From Streptomyces sp. AA1529 (GTDB taxonomy: Bacteria; Actinomycetota; Actinomycetes; Streptomycetales; Streptomycetaceae), in contig NZ_ALAP01000078.1 in NCBI RefSeq assembly GCF_000280905.1, positions 62,001-126,000 of the forward strand: DNA of 64,000 nt, in the 5' to 3' direction. This document shows positions 46,869-58,250 of this stretch, piece after piece. The notes below the pieces were generated by a model. It was given only the letters and a program-made list of their open reading frames with translations, ran no database searches and was not told where the DNA came from. The position numbers and the translations under genes were made by a program. How positions within the stretch are numbered: position 1 is the first letter of the stretch; every line of letters starts with the position of its first letter.

Positions 46869-46908
46869 GAGGGCCGGTCCCTCCCGTCGCCGGGAGGGAC
46901 CGGCCCTC
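46869..46908. terminator. Bidirectional terminator between the 105-aa gene and ctaB
   Basis: A perfect 18-bp stem (46869-46886 with 46891-46908, arm beginning GAGGGCCGGTCCC) with a TCGC tetraloop lies between convergent genes. It is one of the strongest hairpins in the window. Confidence 0.9.
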
Positions 46909-46985
46909 CGTGCGTCGTGGTGCGCGGCCGGGGCGGCTCGTTCGTGGTGGGCGGGGTGCGCGCGGTGCGGGAGGAGACGCGGCGC

Positions 46986-47924
46986 TCAGCGCAGGAAGGG
47001 GTCGATGGCGACCGCTGCGAAGACCAGCGAGACGTAGGTGATCGACCAGTGGAAGAGCCGCATCTCCTTGAGCTTGGCGCCGGTCAGCCCGGCCCGGGCG
47101 CGGGCCCGCAGCGCGTGGGCTTCCCAGAGCCACAGTCCGCCCGCCAGCACCGCGACGAGCGGGTAGAACCAGCCGACGTAGCCGAGGGGCCACAGCAGCA
47201 GGGAGACGACGACCATCACCCAGCTGTAGACCACGATCTGGTTGGCCACCACGACATTGCCCGCCACGGCCGGGAGCATCGGCACGCCGACCCGCTTGTA
47301 GTCCTCGGTGACCTTCATCGACAGCGGCCAGTAGTGCGGCGGGGTCCAGAAGAACATCACCAGGAAGAGGATGACGGCGGCCCAGCTCAGCTCGTTGGTC
47401 ACCGCCGACCAGCCGATGAAGACCGGCAGACAGCCCGCGATACCGCCCCACACGATGTTCTGCGAGGTGCGCCGCTTGAGGAGCATCGTGTAGACGACGA
47501 CGTAGAAGAGCAGCGCACCCAACGACAGCGCGGCGGAGAGCCAGTTGACCAGCAGCCCGAACATCAGGGTGGAGACCACCGCCAGGCTGATGCCGAACGC
47601 CAGGCACTCGCGCGGGCTGACCATGCCGGTGACGAGGGGGCGCCGCTCGGTGCGGTGCATCAGCGCGTCGATGTCCCGGTCGATGTACATGTTGAGCGCG
47701 TTGGCACCGCCGGCCGACAGATAGCCGCCCAGGCAGGTGATCACCACCAGCCAGAGGTCGGGGACACCCTGGGCCGCCAGGAACATGACCGGGATGGTGG
47801 TCATGAGGAGCAGCTCGATGATCCGCGGCTTGGTCAGCTCGATGAACGCCTTGACGCGGGCACCGGTCGGCCGGTGACCGCTGGGCTCCAGCGCCCCCGC
47901 AGGACGGGATTCGACGGCCGTCAC
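46986..47924 (-). CDS. ctaB: Protoheme IX farnesyltransferase (heme O synthase) CtaB
   Basis: This UbiA-family prenyltransferase, about 312 aa, attaches farnesyl from FPP to heme B for cytochrome c oxidase. The prenyl-diphosphate/Mg motif is '[19 protein letters not shown]' and the second loop is '[17 protein letters not shown]'; there are eight to nine membrane helices. GTG 47924 ('[10 protein letters not shown]') has AGGGG at 5 nt; a longer start at ATG 47945 is possible. It is divergent from the transketolase gene across 567 bp. Together with ctaA it provides heme A. Confidence 0.94.
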   Translation of the reverse strand: MTAVESRPAGALEPSGHRPTGARVKAFIELTKPRIIELLLMTTIPVMFLAAQGVPDLWLVVITCLGGYLSAGGANALNMYIDRDIDALMHRTERRPLVTGMVSPRECLAFGISLAVVSTLMFGLLVNWLSAALSLGALLFYVVVYTMLLKRRTSQNIVWGGIAGCLPVFIGWSAVTNELSWAAVILFLVMFFWTPPHYWPLSMKVTEDYKRVGVPMLPAVAGNVVVANQIVVYSWVMVVVSLLLWPLGYVGWFYPLVAVLAGGLWLWEAHALRARARAGLTGAKLKEMRLFHWSITYVSLVFAAVAIDPFLR

Positions 47925-48491
47925 GGACACCCCTGATCGCGTCATAAGGAATCAGCGAGCCCGCACCGGCGCACAGAAGGAAAGGTGCAGGCCCGGGTCA
48001 AGCTCGCGCGTACCACGCCACTTTAGACGTTGGCGATACCTCGCCGGTCATGGGGGGTCACCGTGTTGGCCCCGGGGCCCGGGCACCGCTGAGGAGCCCG
48101 GGCCCGGGCGTCCGGGCGGGCCCGGCGGCGGGCGGGCGCCGCGGCGCCGGCGGCTCCGGCCGGGCCGCACCCCTCCGGGCGGCTCAGGAGGGGCCCGCCT
48201 CCCGCCGGACCCGGCTTCCGCGGCAACCGGGTCGTGTCCGACGGGCGGATCGGGGGAACAGACGTCAGCCTGGGAGTGGTGCTCCGGCGTCGCTCGCCGC
48301 GGACCGGGAGGACGGCCGGCTGTCCGGGGCCGGCTCCCGGCCGTCGGCCGCGGCGCGAAGGGTGACCACCCGTGACGACCACAGAGTGAACTGTCGAAAA
48401 GTCGCACGTCCCGGCAGAGGTACGCTCGACACCGCCCGGTGAGCGCACAGACACCGGCCATCGAACATGTGGAGAGGAGCCCTGACGCAGG
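47925..48491. other. Intergenic region, 567 bp, between ctaB and tkt
   Basis: This region of divergent promoters shows no gene. It contains a 10-bp hairpin (GGGCCCGGGC at 48075-48084 with complement at 48096-48105) in an extremely GC-rich stretch (48075-48230). A TACGCT box at 48420-48425 may be the -10 of the tkt promoter, with a GAGAGGAG stretch (48471-48478) close to the tkt start. No riboswitch was recognised. Confidence 0.5.
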
Positions 48492-50567
48492 GTGAGCACC
48501 AAGCCGACCACCACAGATTTTGAGTGGACCGACCTGGACCAGCAGGCCGTGGACACGGTTCGAGTCCTGGCCATGGATGCCGTGCAGAAGGTCGGTAACG
48601 GCCATCCCGGTACGGCCATGAGCCTGGCGCCCGTCGCGTACCTGCTCTACCAGAAGCTGATGCGCCACGACCCGACCGATCCGGACTGGACGGGCCGGGA
48701 CCGCTTCGTCCTCTCCGCGGGCCACTCCAGCCTGACCCAGTACATCCAGCTCTTCCTGGCCGGATACGGCCTGGAGCTGGACGACCTCAAGGCGTTCCGC
48801 ACCTGGGGCAGCCGCACCCCCGGGCACCCCGAGCACGGGCACACGGCGGGCGTCGAGACGACGACCGGCCCGCTGGGCCAGGGCGTCGCCAACGCGGTCG
48901 GCATGGCGATGGCGGCCCGCTACGAGCGGGGGCTCTTCGACCCGGAGGCGGCCGAGGGCGACTCCCCCTTCGACCACACGGTCTGGGTCATCGCCAGCGA
49001 CGGCGACCTGGAGGAGGGCGTGTCGGCCGAGGCGTCCTCGCTCGCCGGCCACCAGCGGCTCGGCAATCTGATCGTCATGTGGGACGACAACCACATCTCC
49101 ATCGAGGGCGACACGGCGACCGCCTTCTCCGAGGACACCCTGCAGCGGTACGAGGCCTACGGCTGGCACGTGCAGCGGGTGGACCAGCAGGAGAACGGGG
49201 ACCTGGATCCCGAGGCCCTGCACGCGGCGCTGGAGGCGGCGCGGGCCGAGACCGGGCGCCCTTCCTTCATCGCGATGCGCTCCATCATCGCCTGGCCGGC
49301 CCCCGACGCGCAGAACACCGCGGCGGCGCACGGCTCCGCGCTCGGCGAGGAGGAGGTCGCGGCCACCAAGCGGGTCCTGGGCTTCGACCCGGACCAGCAC
49401 TTCGCCGTCTCCGACGAGGTCCTCGCGCACGTCCGCGAGGCCAGCGACCGCGGGCGCGCGATGCAGGCCGAGTGGGACAAGCGGATGGCCACCTGGCGCG
49501 CCGCCAACCCGCAGCGGGCCGCCGAGTTCGACCGGATCCGCGCGGGCCGGCTGCCGGAGGGCTGGGAGAAGGCGCTGCCCGTCTTCCCCGCCGGTGAGTC
49601 GGTGGCCACCCGCAAGGCGTCCGGCAGCGTGCTCAAGGCGCTGGGCCCGGTCGTCCCCGAGCTGTGGGGCGGCTCAGCCGACCTGGCGGGGTCGAACAAC
49701 ACCACGTTCGCCGACACCTCCTTCCTGCCGGAGGGCGGCCCGCTGCCGGGCGCCGACCCGTACGGGCGTACGGTGCACTGGGGCATCCGCGAGCACGCGA
49801 TGGGTTCGACGATGAACGGCATCGCGCTGCACGGGAACACCCGGATCTACGGCGGTACGTTCCTGGTCTTCTCCGACTACATGCGTCCCGCCGTCCGGCT
49901 GGCCGCGCTGCTCAAGGCGCCGGTCACCTACGTGTGGACGCACGACTCCATCGGTCTGGGCGAGGACGGTCCGACGCACCAGCCGGTCGAGCATCTGGCC
50001 GCGCTGCGCGCCATCCCCGGTCTCAACGTCGTCCGTCCGGCGGACGCCAACGAGACCTCCGCGGTGTGGGCGGAGATCATGCGCCGCCACACCAGCAAGC
50101 CGGCGCCGCACGGTCTGGCCCTCACCCGGCAGGGCGTACCGACCTACGAGGCCGACCCGGCCGCGGCCAAGGGCGGGTACGTGCTCTTCGAGGCCGAGGG
50201 CGGCCACCCGCAGGTGGTCCTGATCGGCACCGGCTCGGAGGTGCAGCTCGCCGTCGAGGCGCGCGAGCGGCTCCAGGAGCAGGGGGTGCCCACCAGGGTG
50301 GTCTCGATGCCGTGCCTGGAATGGTTCGAGGAGCAGGAGCAGTCCTACCGGGACAGCGTGCTGCCCCCGGACATCAAGGCGCGGGTCGCCGTCGAGGCGG
50401 GCGTGGGTCTGACCTGGCACCGGTACGTGGGCGAGGCCGGGCGGATCGTGTCGCTGGAGCACTTCGGTGCCTCGGCGGACGGCAAGGTCCTCTTCCGGGA
50501 GTTCGGCCTCACCGCCGAGGCCGTGCACCTGGCGGCGAAGGAGTCGCTGCAGGCGGCCGCACGCTGA
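48492..50567 (+). CDS. tkt: Transketolase
   Basis: This 691-aa thiamine diphosphate enzyme of the non-oxidative pentose phosphate pathway shows '[13 protein letters not shown]' and the ThDP/Mg motif '[19 protein letters not shown]...WDDN'. The pyrimidine-domain motif '[18 protein letters not shown]' and '[18 protein letters not shown]' are also present. Length is normal. The GTG start at 48492 gives '[17 protein letters not shown]'. It heads a pentose-phosphate block tkt-tal-zwf-opcA-pgl; a hairpin between tkt and tal may adjust expression. Only one tkt copy is seen here. Confidence 0.97.
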   Translation: MSTKPTTTDFEWTDLDQQAVDTVRVLAMDAVQKVGNGHPGTAMSLAPVAYLLYQKLMRHDPTDPDWTGRDRFVLSAGHSSLTQYIQLFLAGYGLELDDLKAFRTWGSRTPGHPEHGHTAGVETTTGPLGQGVANAVGMAMAARYERGLFDPEAAEGDSPFDHTVWVIASDGDLEEGVSAEASSLAGHQRLGNLIVMWDDNHISIEGDTATAFSEDTLQRYEAYGWHVQRVDQQENGDLDPEALHAALEAARAETGRPSFIAMRSIIAWPAPDAQNTAAAHGSALGEEEVAATKRVLGFDPDQHFAVSDEVLAHVREASDRGRAMQAEWDKRMATWRAANPQRAAEFDRIRAGRLPEGWEKALPVFPAGESVATRKASGSVLKALGPVVPELWGGSADLAGSNNTTFADTSFLPEGGPLPGADPYGRTVHWGIREHAMGSTMNGIALHGNTRIYGGTFLVFSDYMRPAVRLAALLKAPVTYVWTHDSIGLGEDGPTHQPVEHLAALRAIPGLNVVRPADANETSAVWAEIMRRHTSKPAPHGLALTRQGVPTYEADPAAAKGGYVLFEAEGGHPQVVLIGTGSEVQLAVEARERLQEQGVPTRVVSMPCLEWFEEQEQSYRDSVLPPDIKARVAVEAGVGLTWHRYVGEAGRIVSLEHFGASADGKVLFREFGLTAEAVHLAAKESLQAAAR

Positions 50568-50573
50568 CCGTGC

Positions 50574-50609
50574 GGGGCACCTCCCCGGCCCCGGCCCGGG
50601 AGGTGCCCC
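50574..50609 (+). terminator. Hairpin between tkt and tal
   Basis: A perfect 12-bp stem (GGGGCACCTCCC at 50574-50585, complement at 50598-50609) begins 6 nt after the tkt stop codon. It may partly terminate or process the tkt message before tal. Confidence 0.7.
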
Positions 50610-50697
50610 GGCGGCCCGGCCGCCCCAGCCGGGCGGCCGGTCCCCGCGGCGCACCCGGCACAACAAGAAGCCAACGAGCACTGGAGATGCGAATCCC

Positions 50698-51816
50698 ATG
50701 ACAGACGCACTGAAGCGCCTCTCCGACGAAGGCGTCGCGATCTGGCTGGACGACCTGTCGCGCAAGCGCATCACGTCGGGCAACCTCGGCGAGCTGAAGG
50801 ACGAGCAGCACGTGGTCGGTGTGACGACCAACCCGACCATCTTCCAGAAGGCGATCTCGGCGGGCGACGGCTACCAGCAGCAGGTCTCCGACCTGGCCGC
50901 CCGCCGCGTCTCGGTCGACGAGGCCGTCCGGATGATCACCACCGCGGACGTCCGCGACGCCGCCGACATCCTCCGCCCGGTCCACGAGGCGACCGGCGGC
51001 AAGGACGGCCGGGTCTCCATCGAGGTCGACCCGCGCCTGGCGCACAACACGCAGGCCACCATCGCCGAGGCCCGGCAGCTCGCCTGGCTGGTGGACCGTC
51101 CGAACACGTTCATCAAGATCCCGGCCACCGAGGCCGGCCTCCCGGCCATCACCGAGACCATCGGCAAGGGCATCAGCGTCAACGTCACGCTGATCTTCTC
51201 GCTGGAGCGCTACCGCGCGGTCATGGACGCCTACATGGCGGGCCTGGAGAAGGCCAAGGCGCTGGGCATCGACCTGTCGCAGATCCACTCCGTGGCCTCC
51301 TTCTTCGTCTCCCGCGTGGACACCGAGGTCGACAAGCGGCTGGCGGCGCTGGGCACGGACGAGGCCGCGGCGCTGAAGAGCAAGGCGGCCATCGCCAACG
51401 CGCGGCTGGCCTACGAGGCGTACGAGGAGGTCGTCGCCTCCGACCGCTGGCAGGCGCTGGAGAAGGCCGGTGCCAACCAGCAGCGTCCGCTGTGGGCGTC
51501 GACCGGCGTGAAGGACCCCGGGCTGCCGGACACGCTGTACGTCACCGAGCTGGTCGCACCGAACACCGTCAACACCATGCCGGAGGCGACCCTGCAGGCC
51601 GTGGGCGACCACGGCGAGATCGGCGGCGACGCGGTCCGCGGCACCTACGAGGAGGCCCGGGCGGTGCTCGACGGCATCGCGAAGCTCGGCATCTCCTACG
51701 ACGACGTCGTGGCGGTCCTGGAGGACGAGGGCGTCCAGAAGTTCGCGGACTCCTGGAACGACCTGCTGGAGTCCACCGAGGCCGAACTGCAGCGCCTGGC
51801 CCCGAAGGAGGCGTAA
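50698..51816 (+). CDS. tal: Transaldolase
   Basis: This 372-aa class I aldolase-fold enzyme is of the long actinobacterial Tal type. The Schiff-base lysine is in '[16 protein letters not shown]', with '[14 protein letters not shown]' at the N-terminus and '[18 protein letters not shown]' at the next barrel strand. ATG 50698 is chosen because the frame upstream overlaps tkt; the preceding sequence has only a weak GGAG (50681-50684). It transfers dihydroxyacetone units between sedoheptulose-7-P and glyceraldehyde-3-P. It is followed after 5 bp by zwf, whose ribosome-binding site lies within tal. Confidence 0.96.
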   Translation: MTDALKRLSDEGVAIWLDDLSRKRITSGNLGELKDEQHVVGVTTNPTIFQKAISAGDGYQQQVSDLAARRVSVDEAVRMITTADVRDAADILRPVHEATGGKDGRVSIEVDPRLAHNTQATIAEARQLAWLVDRPNTFIKIPATEAGLPAITETIGKGISVNVTLIFSLERYRAVMDAYMAGLEKAKALGIDLSQIHSVASFFVSRVDTEVDKRLAALGTDEAAALKSKAAIANARLAYEAYEEVVASDRWQALEKAGANQQRPLWASTGVKDPGLPDTLYVTELVAPNTVNTMPEATLQAVGDHGEIGGDAVRGTYEEARAVLDGIAKLGISYDDVVAVLEDEGVQKFADSWNDLLESTEAELQRLAPKEA

Positions 51817-51821
51817 CCGAA

Positions 51822-53357
51822 TTGAGCAGCGCGAGCGGCACAGCCAACCCGCTGCGTGACGCTCAGGACCGACGGCTCCCGCGCATCGCGGGGCCGTCGG
51901 GCCTGGTCATCTTCGGCGTCACGGGCGATTTGTCACGGAAAAAGCTGATGCCCGCGGTGTACGACCTCGCCAACCGCGGACTTCTCCCCCCGGGCTTCTC
52001 CCTCGTCGGTTTCGCCCGGCGCGACTGGGAGGACGAGGACTTCGCGCAGGTCGTGCACGACGCGGTCAAGGAGCACTCCCGCACCCCGTTCCGGGAGGAG
52101 GTCTGGCAGCAGCTGGCCCAGGGCATGCGGTTCGTCCCCGGCGAGTTCCACGACGACCAGGCGTTCGAGACCCTCCGGACCACGATCGACGAACTGGACA
52201 AGTCCCGGGGCACCGGCGGCAACTTCGCCTTCTACCTCTCGGTACCGCCCAAGTTCTTCCCCACCGTGGTCTCCCAGCTCAAGAAGCACGGACTCTCCGA
52301 CGCCGGCCCCGACTCCTGGCGGCGCGCCGTCATCGAGAAGCCCTTCGGCCACGACCTGAAGTCGGCGCAGGAGCTGAACGCCGTCATCCACGAGGTCTTC
52401 CGCGCCAGCGAGGTCTTCCGGATCGACCACTATCTCGGCAAGGAGACGGTCCAGAACATCCTGGCCCTGCGCTTCGCCAACACGCTGTTCGAACCGCTGT
52501 GGAACCGCAGCTACGTCGACCACGTGCAGATCACGATGGCCGAGGACATCGGGATCGGGGGCCGGGCCGGCTACTACGACGGCATCGGCTCGGCCCGGGA
52601 CGTCATCCAGAACCACCTGCTGCAGCTGCTCGCCCTGACCGCCATGGAGGAGCCCACCTCCTTCGACGCCAAGGCGCTGCTGACCGAGAAGCTGAAGGTG
52701 CTCAACTCGGTGCGGCTGCCGAAGGACCTGGGCAAGCACACCGTGCGCGGCCAGTACGCGGCGGGCTGGCAGGGCGGCGAGAAGGTACCCGGCTATCTCG
52801 ACGAGGACGGGATCGACCCGCGCTCGAAGACCGACACCTACGCGGCGATCAAGCTGGAGATCGACAACCGGCGCTGGGCCGGGGTGCCGTTCTATCTGCG
52901 CACCGGCAAGCGCCTGGGCCGCCGGGTCACCGAGATCGCGGTGATGTTCCAGCGGGCCCCGCACTCCCCCTTCGACGCCACCGACACCCAGGAACTGGGC
53001 CAGAACGCGCTGGTCATCCGCGTCCAGCCGGACGAGGGCGTGACCATCCGCTTCGGCTCCAAGGTGCCCGGCACCCAGATGGAGATCCGGGACGTGACCA
53101 TGGACTTCGCCTACGGCGAATCCTTCACCGAGTCCAGCCCGGAGGCGTACGAACGCCTCATCCTGGATGTCCTGCTGGGCGACGCGAACCTCTTCCCCCG
53201 GCACCAGGAGGTCGAACGCTCCTGGGAGATCCTCGACCCCGTCGAGGAGTACTGGGACAAACACGGCAAGCCCGAGCAGTATCCCGCCGGCACCTGGGGA
53301 CCCCAGGCCGCCGACGAGATGCTCGCACGCGACGGACGGATTTGGCGGCGGCCATGA
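51822..53357 (+). CDS. zwf: Glucose-6-phosphate 1-dehydrogenase
   Basis: This 511-aa enzyme carries out the first step of the oxidative pentose phosphate pathway. The coenzyme motif is '[16 protein letters not shown]', followed by '[10 protein letters not shown]' and the active-site signature '[15 protein letters not shown]'. A TTG start at 51822 is proposed: AAGGAGG within the end of tal lies 10 nt upstream and no ATG or GTG precedes the conserved '[19 protein letters not shown]'. The TGA overlaps the ATG of opcA. TTG starts are uncommon and may reduce translation. Confidence 0.95.
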   Translation: MSSASGTANPLRDAQDRRLPRIAGPSGLVIFGVTGDLSRKKLMPAVYDLANRGLLPPGFSLVGFARRDWEDEDFAQVVHDAVKEHSRTPFREEVWQQLAQGMRFVPGEFHDDQAFETLRTTIDELDKSRGTGGNFAFYLSVPPKFFPTVVSQLKKHGLSDAGPDSWRRAVIEKPFGHDLKSAQELNAVIHEVFRASEVFRIDHYLGKETVQNILALRFANTLFEPLWNRSYVDHVQITMAEDIGIGGRAGYYDGIGSARDVIQNHLLQLLALTAMEEPTSFDAKALLTEKLKVLNSVRLPKDLGKHTVRGQYAAGWQGGEKVPGYLDEDGIDPRSKTDTYAAIKLEIDNRRWAGVPFYLRTGKRLGRRVTEIAVMFQRAPHSPFDATDTQELGQNALVIRVQPDEGVTIRFGSKVPGTQMEIRDVTMDFAYGESFTESSPEAYERLILDVLLGDANLFPRHQEVERSWEILDPVEEYWDKHGKPEQYPAGTWGPQAADEMLARDGRIWRRP

Positions 53358-54472
53358 ACATCGATCTGACGGACACCACGTCCAGCCGCATCAACGCCGA
53401 ACTGGTCAAGGCGCGCCGCTCCCTCGGCTCGCCCGCCATGGGCATGGTGCTGACCCTCGTCATCGTCACCGACGAGGGGAATCACTACGACGCGCTCAAG
53501 GCCGCCAGCGGCGCCTCCAAGGAGCATCCCTCGCGGATCCTCGTCGTCGTCCGCCGTCCCGGCCGCTCCCCGCGCGACCGGGCGCAGCACCGGCTCGACG
53601 CGGAGGTCCGGGTCGGCGGCGACGCGCGCGAGGCGGGCTCCGGAGAAACGATCATTCTGCGGCTGCACGGCGAACTGGCCGCGCACGCCCACAGCGTGGT
53701 ACTGCCGCTGCTGCTGCCGGACGCCCCGGTCGTCGTGTGGTGGCCCGAGGACGCGCCCGAGAACCCGTCCGAGGACCCGCTGGGCAAGCTGGCCCAGCGG
53801 CGCATCACCGACGCCGCCGCGACCGAGGACCCGGTCGGCGCGCTCAGCCTGCGCGCCAGCACCTACGCGCCGGGCGACACCGACCTGTCCTGGACCCGCA
53901 TCACGCCCTGGCGCAGCATGCTCGCCGCCTCGGTGGACCAGAAGCAGCTCACCATCAAGTCGGCCGTCGTCGAGGGCGAGGAGTACAACCCCTCCAGCGA
54001 ACTGCTCGCCCTCTGGCTCGCCGAACGGCTGCGGATCCCGGTCGAGCGCCGGATCTCCGAGGGCCCCGGCATCACGGGCGTGCAGTTGGAGACGGGCGAG
54101 GGCCAGATCTGCCTCGACCGCGCCAACGGCGTACTCGCCGAGCTCGCCGTCCCCGGCCAGCCCGACCGGCACGTCGCCCTCCAGCGGCGCAGCACGGCCG
54201 AGCTGCTCGCCGAGGAACTGCGCCGGCTCGACCCGGACGAGGCATACGCCGAAGCCATCCACTTCGGCGTCAACCGGATCTCCGGCCCGGACCCGGCGCA
54301 TCCCACCCCCTCGGCACCGGCCCCGGCACCGACCGAGGCCCGGGCGAAACCGGCCGCCGCGGGCTCCGCGGCCACCGCGGGGAAGGGCACCAGGAAGGCG
54401 GCCGCCGCCAAGCGCGGAAGCGCCGCGGCGCAGTCGGCCCCGTCCCGGTCCGCGGGGAAGGCGGAGTCATGA
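53354..54472 (+). CDS. opcA: Glucose-6-phosphate dehydrogenase assembly protein OpcA
   Basis: This 372-aa protein is of the OpcA family, required for active Zwf in cyanobacteria and actinomycetes. Visible family features are '[21 protein letters not shown]', '[19 protein letters not shown]' and '[15 protein letters not shown]', with the C-terminal '[17 protein letters not shown]'-like segment. The last 70 residues are an Ala/Lys-rich, disordered tail. ATG 53354 overlaps the zwf stop and its own TGA overlaps the pgl ATG, so zwf-opcA-pgl are translationally coupled. Confidence 0.95.
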   Translation: MNIDLTDTTSSRINAELVKARRSLGSPAMGMVLTLVIVTDEGNHYDALKAASGASKEHPSRILVVVRRPGRSPRDRAQHRLDAEVRVGGDAREAGSGETIILRLHGELAAHAHSVVLPLLLPDAPVVVWWPEDAPENPSEDPLGKLAQRRITDAAATEDPVGALSLRASTYAPGDTDLSWTRITPWRSMLAASVDQKQLTIKSAVVEGEEYNPSSELLALWLAERLRIPVERRISEGPGITGVQLETGEGQICLDRANGVLAELAVPGQPDRHVALQRRSTAELLAEELRRLDPDEAYAEAIHFGVNRISGPDPAHPTPSAPAPAPTEARAKPAAAGSAATAGKGTRKAAAAKRGSAAAQSAPSRSAGKAES

Positions 54473-55245
54473 CGGGCGCCCGCGAAGTGGTCGTGCACGC
54501 CGGCAAGGACGAACTGGCCCGGTCCACGGCTGAGCGGCTGGCCGGCCGCCTGGCCGACGCGCAGGCCGCGCACGGGACCGCATCGGTGGTGCTGACCGGG
54601 GGCCGGAACGGCAACGCGCTGCTGGCCGCGCTCGCCGACCCGGCCGGGCCCCGGGCCCGGCCGGACTGGTCCCGGCTGGACGTGTGGTGGGGCGACGAGC
54701 GCTTCCTTCCCGAGGGGCATCCGGACCGCAACCACACCCAGGCCCGGGAGGCGCTGCTGGACGCGGTGCCGCTGGACCCGGCGCGGGTGCATGTGATGCC
54801 GCCCTCCGACGGCCGGTACGCGGGCGACGCCGAAGCCGCGGCAGAGGCGTACGCGACCGAACTCGCGGCGGCGGCGGGCGCCGACCCGACCGTGCGGGTC
54901 CCGGTGTTCGACGTCCTGCTGCTCGGCGTGGGGCCCGACACGCATGTCGCCTCGCTCTTCCCGGAGCACCCCGCGCTGCGGGAGACCGAGCGCACGGTCG
55001 TGGGCGTGCACGGGGCACCCAAGCCGCCGCCCACCCGGTTGTCGCTGACGCTGCCCGCGATCCGCTCGGCGGAGGAGGTGTGGCTGCTCGCGGCCGGCGA
55101 CGACAAGGCCGACGCGGTCGCCCTCGCGCTCGCCGCGGAACCCGGACCGCTCCAGGCGCCGGCCGCCGCGGCGTACGGGCGCTCGCGGACGCTGTGGCTG
55201 CTGGACGAGGCGGCGGCCGCCGGCCTCCCGGCGACGGGAGCGTAA
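54469..55245 (+). CDS. pgl: 6-phosphogluconolactonase
   Basis: This 258-aa protein of the DevB/SOL family hydrolyses 6-phosphogluconolactone. Motifs are 'VVLTGGRNGNALLAAL', 'VWWGDERFLPEGHPDRNHTQA' (in parts) and 'FDVLLLGVGPDTHVASLFPEHP', which carry phosphate-binding and catalytic residues. The canonical 'GGxT/S' is 'GGRNGN' here, a small variation. It is the last gene of the pentose-phosphate block, closed by a 15-bp hairpin. Confidence 0.95.
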   Translation: MTGAREVVVHAGKDELARSTAERLAGRLADAQAAHGTASVVLTGGRNGNALLAALADPAGPRARPDWSRLDVWWGDERFLPEGHPDRNHTQAREALLDAVPLDPARVHVMPPSDGRYAGDAEAAAEAYATELAAAAGADPTVRVPVFDVLLLGVGPDTHVASLFPEHPALRETERTVVGVHGAPKPPPTRLSLTLPAIRSAEEVWLLAAGDDKADAVALALAAEPGPLQAPAAAAYGRSRTLWLLDEAAAAGLPATGA

Positions 55246-55259
55246 CCGCGCCGACGCCG

Positions 55260-55290
55260 CAGGGGCCCGCCTCCGGGAGGCGGGCCCCTG
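55260..55290. terminator. Bidirectional terminator between pgl and pgi
   Basis: A 15-bp perfect inverted repeat (55260-55274 with 55276-55290) separated by one base, so a stem of about 13 bp with a small loop. It lies between two convergent genes. Confidence 0.85.
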
Positions 55291-55339
55291 TGGTGTGTCC
55301 GGGCGCTGCACCCCGGCGGCCGGCCGGGGAGGGCGCGGA

Positions 55340-56995
55340 TCAGGGGGTTCGGCCCCGCAGCGACCGGTAGCGGGCGACCAGCGCGGAGGTGGAGGCGTCC
55401 AGTCCCGGCACCTGCGCACCTTCGGTCAGGGCGGGTTCGAGCCGCTTGGCGAGCGCCTTGCCGAGTTCGACACCCCACTGGTCGAAGGAGTCGATGTCCC
55501 AGATCGCGCCCTGGACGAAGACCTTGTGCTCGTAGAGCGCGATCAGCTGGCCGAGCACGGACGGGGTCAGCGCAGTGGCCAGGATGGTGGTCGTGGGCCG
55601 GTTTCCGGGGAACGTGCGGTGCGGGACCTGGTGCTCGGGCACACCTTCGGCGCGCACCTCCTCCGCCGTCCTGCCGAAGGCCAGCGCCTGGCCCTGCGCG
55701 AAGAGATTCGCCATCAGCAGGTCGTGCTGGCCGCGCAGGCCGCCGAGCTCGGCCACCGGCTCGGCGAAGCCCAGCAGATCGGCGGGGATCATCTTGGTGC
55801 CCTGGTGCAGGAGCTGGTAGTAGGCGTGCTGGCCGTTGGTGCCGGGCGTGCCCCACACCACGGGTCCGGTCTGCCAGTCGACGGGCTCGCCGCCGCGGGT
55901 GGTCGACTTGCCGTTGGACTCCATGTCCAACTGCTGGAGGTAGGCGGTGAACTGGGAGAGGTAGTGGCTGTAGGGCAGTACGGCGTGCGACTGGGCGTCG
56001 TGGAAGTTGCCGTACCAGAGGCCCAGCAGGCCGAGCAGCACGGGCGCGTTGGCCTCCAGGGGCGCCGAGCGGAAGTGCTCGTCCATGAGGTGGAAGCCGG
56101 CCAGCATGTCGCCGAAGCACTCCGGCCCGATGGCCACCATGAGGGAGAGCCCGATGGCCGAGTCGTAGGAGTAGCGGCCGCCCACCCAGTCCCAGAACTC
56201 GAACATGTTGTCGGTGTTGATGCCGAACTCGGCGACCTTCTCGGCGTTCGTGGAGACAGCCACGAAGTGCTGCGCCACGGCGGAGCGGTCGCCTCCGAGA
56301 CCGGCCAGCAGCCACTCCCGGGCCGCTTCGGCGTTGGTGATGGTCTCCACGGTGGTGAAGGTCTTGGAGGCGACGACGAAGAGCGTCCGGGCCGGGTCCA
56401 GGTCCCGGACGGCCTCGTGCAGGTCCGCGCCGTCCACATTGGAGACGAAGCGGAAGGTCATGTCGCGGCGGGTGTAGGGGCGCAGCGCCTCGTAGGCCAT
56501 CTTGGGGCCGAGGTCGGAGCCGCCGATGCCGATGTTGACGACGTTCTCGATCCGCTCGCCGGTGTGGCCGTGCCAGTGGCCCTCGCGGATCTTGTTGGCG
56601 AAGGTGCCCATCTTGATGAGGACTTGGTGCACCTTGCCCATCACGTTCTCGCCGTCCACCCGGACGGTGGCCGATTCGGGGGTGCGCAGCGCCGTGTGCA
56701 GCACGGCGCGGTCCTCGGTGACGTTGATCTTCTCGCCGTCGAACATCGCGTCCCGCAGCCGCGTCACGCCCGCTGCCTCGGCGAGCTGCCGCAGCAGCCG
56801 CAGCGTCTCGTCGGTGACCAGGTGCTTGGAGTAGTCGATGGACAGGTCGCCGACGCGTACGGAGTACCGCTCGGCACGCTCCGGATCGTCCTCGAAGAGC
56901 TGCCGCAGGTGGGTGCCCCGGAACGCGTCGCGGTGCCGGGACAGCTCCTGCCACTCGGGCAGCTGATCGGGTCGGGTGCGGCCTTCAGCGTTCAT
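55340..56995 (-). CDS. pgi: Glucose-6-phosphate isomerase
   Basis: This 551-aa enzyme has the family signatures '[18 protein letters not shown]', '[15 protein letters not shown]', '[19 protein letters not shown]' and '[15 protein letters not shown]'. The catalytic glutamate and histidine regions are intact. ATG 56995 has AGGAG at 5 nt; the longer frame to 57079 is not needed. It is convergent with pgl and links glycolysis to the pentose phosphate block. Its upstream region (56996-57682) is long and has no gene. Confidence 0.97.
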   Translation of the reverse strand: MNAEGRTRPDQLPEWQELSRHRDAFRGTHLRQLFEDDPERAERYSVRVGDLSIDYSKHLVTDETLRLLRQLAEAAGVTRLRDAMFDGEKINVTEDRAVLHTALRTPESATVRVDGENVMGKVHQVLIKMGTFANKIREGHWHGHTGERIENVVNIGIGGSDLGPKMAYEALRPYTRRDMTFRFVSNVDGADLHEAVRDLDPARTLFVVASKTFTTVETITNAEAAREWLLAGLGGDRSAVAQHFVAVSTNAEKVAEFGINTDNMFEFWDWVGGRYSYDSAIGLSLMVAIGPECFGDMLAGFHLMDEHFRSAPLEANAPVLLGLLGLWYGNFHDAQSHAVLPYSHYLSQFTAYLQQLDMESNGKSTTRGGEPVDWQTGPVVWGTPGTNGQHAYYQLLHQGTKMIPADLLGFAEPVAELGGLRGQHDLLMANLFAQGQALAFGRTAEEVRAEGVPEHQVPHRTFPGNRPTTTILATALTPSVLGQLIALYEHKVFVQGAIWDIDSFDQWGVELGKALAKRLEPALTEGAQVPGLDASTSALVARYRSLRGRTP

Positions 56996-57682
56996 CGCAT
57001 CTCCTCTGGGTCGTCCCGCCCGTCGGGAGCGGGGAAGGATCGGGCTCCGGCCGGAGCGGCGCGGCGGGAACCGGTTCACCGGCGAAGTGACCCGTTACGC
57101 GTCGCAGCCCGCGGTGGGCCGGGAGCCGGCATGTTCGGTTGTCCGAGGTGGCGGTCGCCCGGCTGACGCGGGCATCCCGCGCCGGGCTCCGGCCGGCGGC
57201 ACGGCCTGGAGGACTCGCCGGGCCGGGCGGCCCCGCGCTCCGCGCCGGCGTGCGGACGGCGGCTGCCGCAGCCGGCGCGCGGGCCCCGGCAGCGGGCGCA
57301 CCGGGGCCGGCGGCGGGCGGGTACGGCCGCGAAGTGTCCGAAGTGTCCGGGGCCTGGGGCGGGTTCGCCTCCCGCGAGCGGGGCGCTGCCCGCGGAACCC
57401 GGCGGGAGGGGCGGCCGCCGCACTCCGGGGCCGGGAGCCGTGCCGGCGGCGCGCTCCGGGACCGAGCGAAACCGGCCCATTCCGCTCCTCTCGCCACGAA
57501 CACCGCCGCCCCCAACCTAGACGATGGACGGCTCGGCAACGCACCGCCCCTCGGTGCGTTGCCGAGCCGTCCATCGTTCGGTGTCATGGCAGCGTCGGCC
57601 CGGCCGTCCGGCGCGCGGCCGGCGGCGGCCTCCGCGGTGTCACGGGATCCGCGCTCCTCCCCGGGTCACCGGGGCGGGTCCG
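56996..57682. other. Intergenic region, 687 bp, between pgi and rbpA
   Basis: Open frames occur on both strands but none has family features, a ribosome-binding site and consistent codon bias together. The region holds the pgi promoter on the left and a 26-bp perfect hairpin (57521-57577) on the right. The stretch 57140-57480 is GC-rich without visible motifs. Confidence 0.6.
57521..57577. terminator. 26-bp perfect hairpin, probable strong terminator downstream of rbpA
   Basis: The arms 57521-57546 and 57552-57577 are perfectly complementary over 26 bp with a 5-nt loop (CCCCT). It lies 106 nt past the rbpA stop codon. The length and perfection are unusual even for Streptomyces terminators. 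Both strands encode the same short peptide start, a trivial result of symmetry. Confidence 0.7.
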
Positions 57683-58018
57683 TCAGACCTCACCCCTGAG
57701 CTTGGCGAGCGCCTCGGCGAGGATGGCCTCGCCGTCCGCGTCGCTGCGCCGCTCCCGGACGTAGGCGAGGTGGGTCTTGTAGGGCTCGGTGCGCGGCGGG
57801 TCCGGGGGGTTGTCCGGGTCCTTCCCGGCGGGGAAGCCGCAGCGGGGGCAGTCCCAGGTCTCCGGGATCTGCGCGTCGCTGGCGAAGCTCGGCTGGGTCT
57901 CGTGCCCGTTGGAGCACCAGAAGGGGATGCGGAGGCGGGGCGCGGAATCGCCTCGCTCGGCCTCTCCCATGGGGCCCGCTCCGACCCGGCTGCCCCGGAT
58001 CGCGTTGCCACTTGCCAC
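57683..58018 (-). CDS. rbpA: RNA polymerase-binding protein RbpA
   Basis: This 111-aa actinobacterial RNA polymerase/sigma partner stabilises the HrdB holoenzyme and open complex. The sequence is nearly that of S. coelicolor RbpA as I recall it: 'ASGNAIRGSRVGAGPMGEAER', zinc-like knuckle 'FWCSNGHETQ...CPRCGFPAG', basic linker and C-terminal 'ERRSDADGEAILAEALAKL' sigma-interacting helix (quoted in parts). GTG 58018 has GGGAG at 8 nt; the frame upstream is ignored. A SigR-type promoter, known for this gene elsewhere, was not clear by eye. Confidence 0.97.
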   Translation of the reverse strand: MASGNAIRGSRVGAGPMGEAERGDSAPRLRIPFWCSNGHETQPSFASDAQIPETWDCPRCGFPAGKDPDNPPDPPRTEPYKTHLAYVRERRSDADGEAILAEALAKLRGEV

Positions 58019-58250
58019 GGTCGTAACTCCCTGCCTCACGGTGCCACGGAGCGTCGGCACTGCGCGCTCCGCTGCGGGCGCCCTAGTGTACGTAGGGCCC
58101 AACGCGCGCCCGGGGACCGGAGTTACTGCGTCGGTACCGGACGCGGGCCCTCATGATAGGCAGGGGGTACGACACCCTGTCAGCCGTTGTGCAGGCGGCA
58201 TCTGGGAATCGCGGGCCGGGGGCCGGGACGGTGCCGCGGCGGGCGGCCGC

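Noticed and set aside
48075-48230. Very GC-rich stretch before tkt considered as a riboswitch (thiamine)
   Set aside because: No recognisable TPP-box elements were found; only a simple hairpin.
57076-57699. Several 100-200-aa frames between pgi and rbpA on both strands
   Set aside because: Arg/Pro/Gly-rich, mutually overlapping, partly running through the 26-bp hairpin, and without a start signal or family resemblance.
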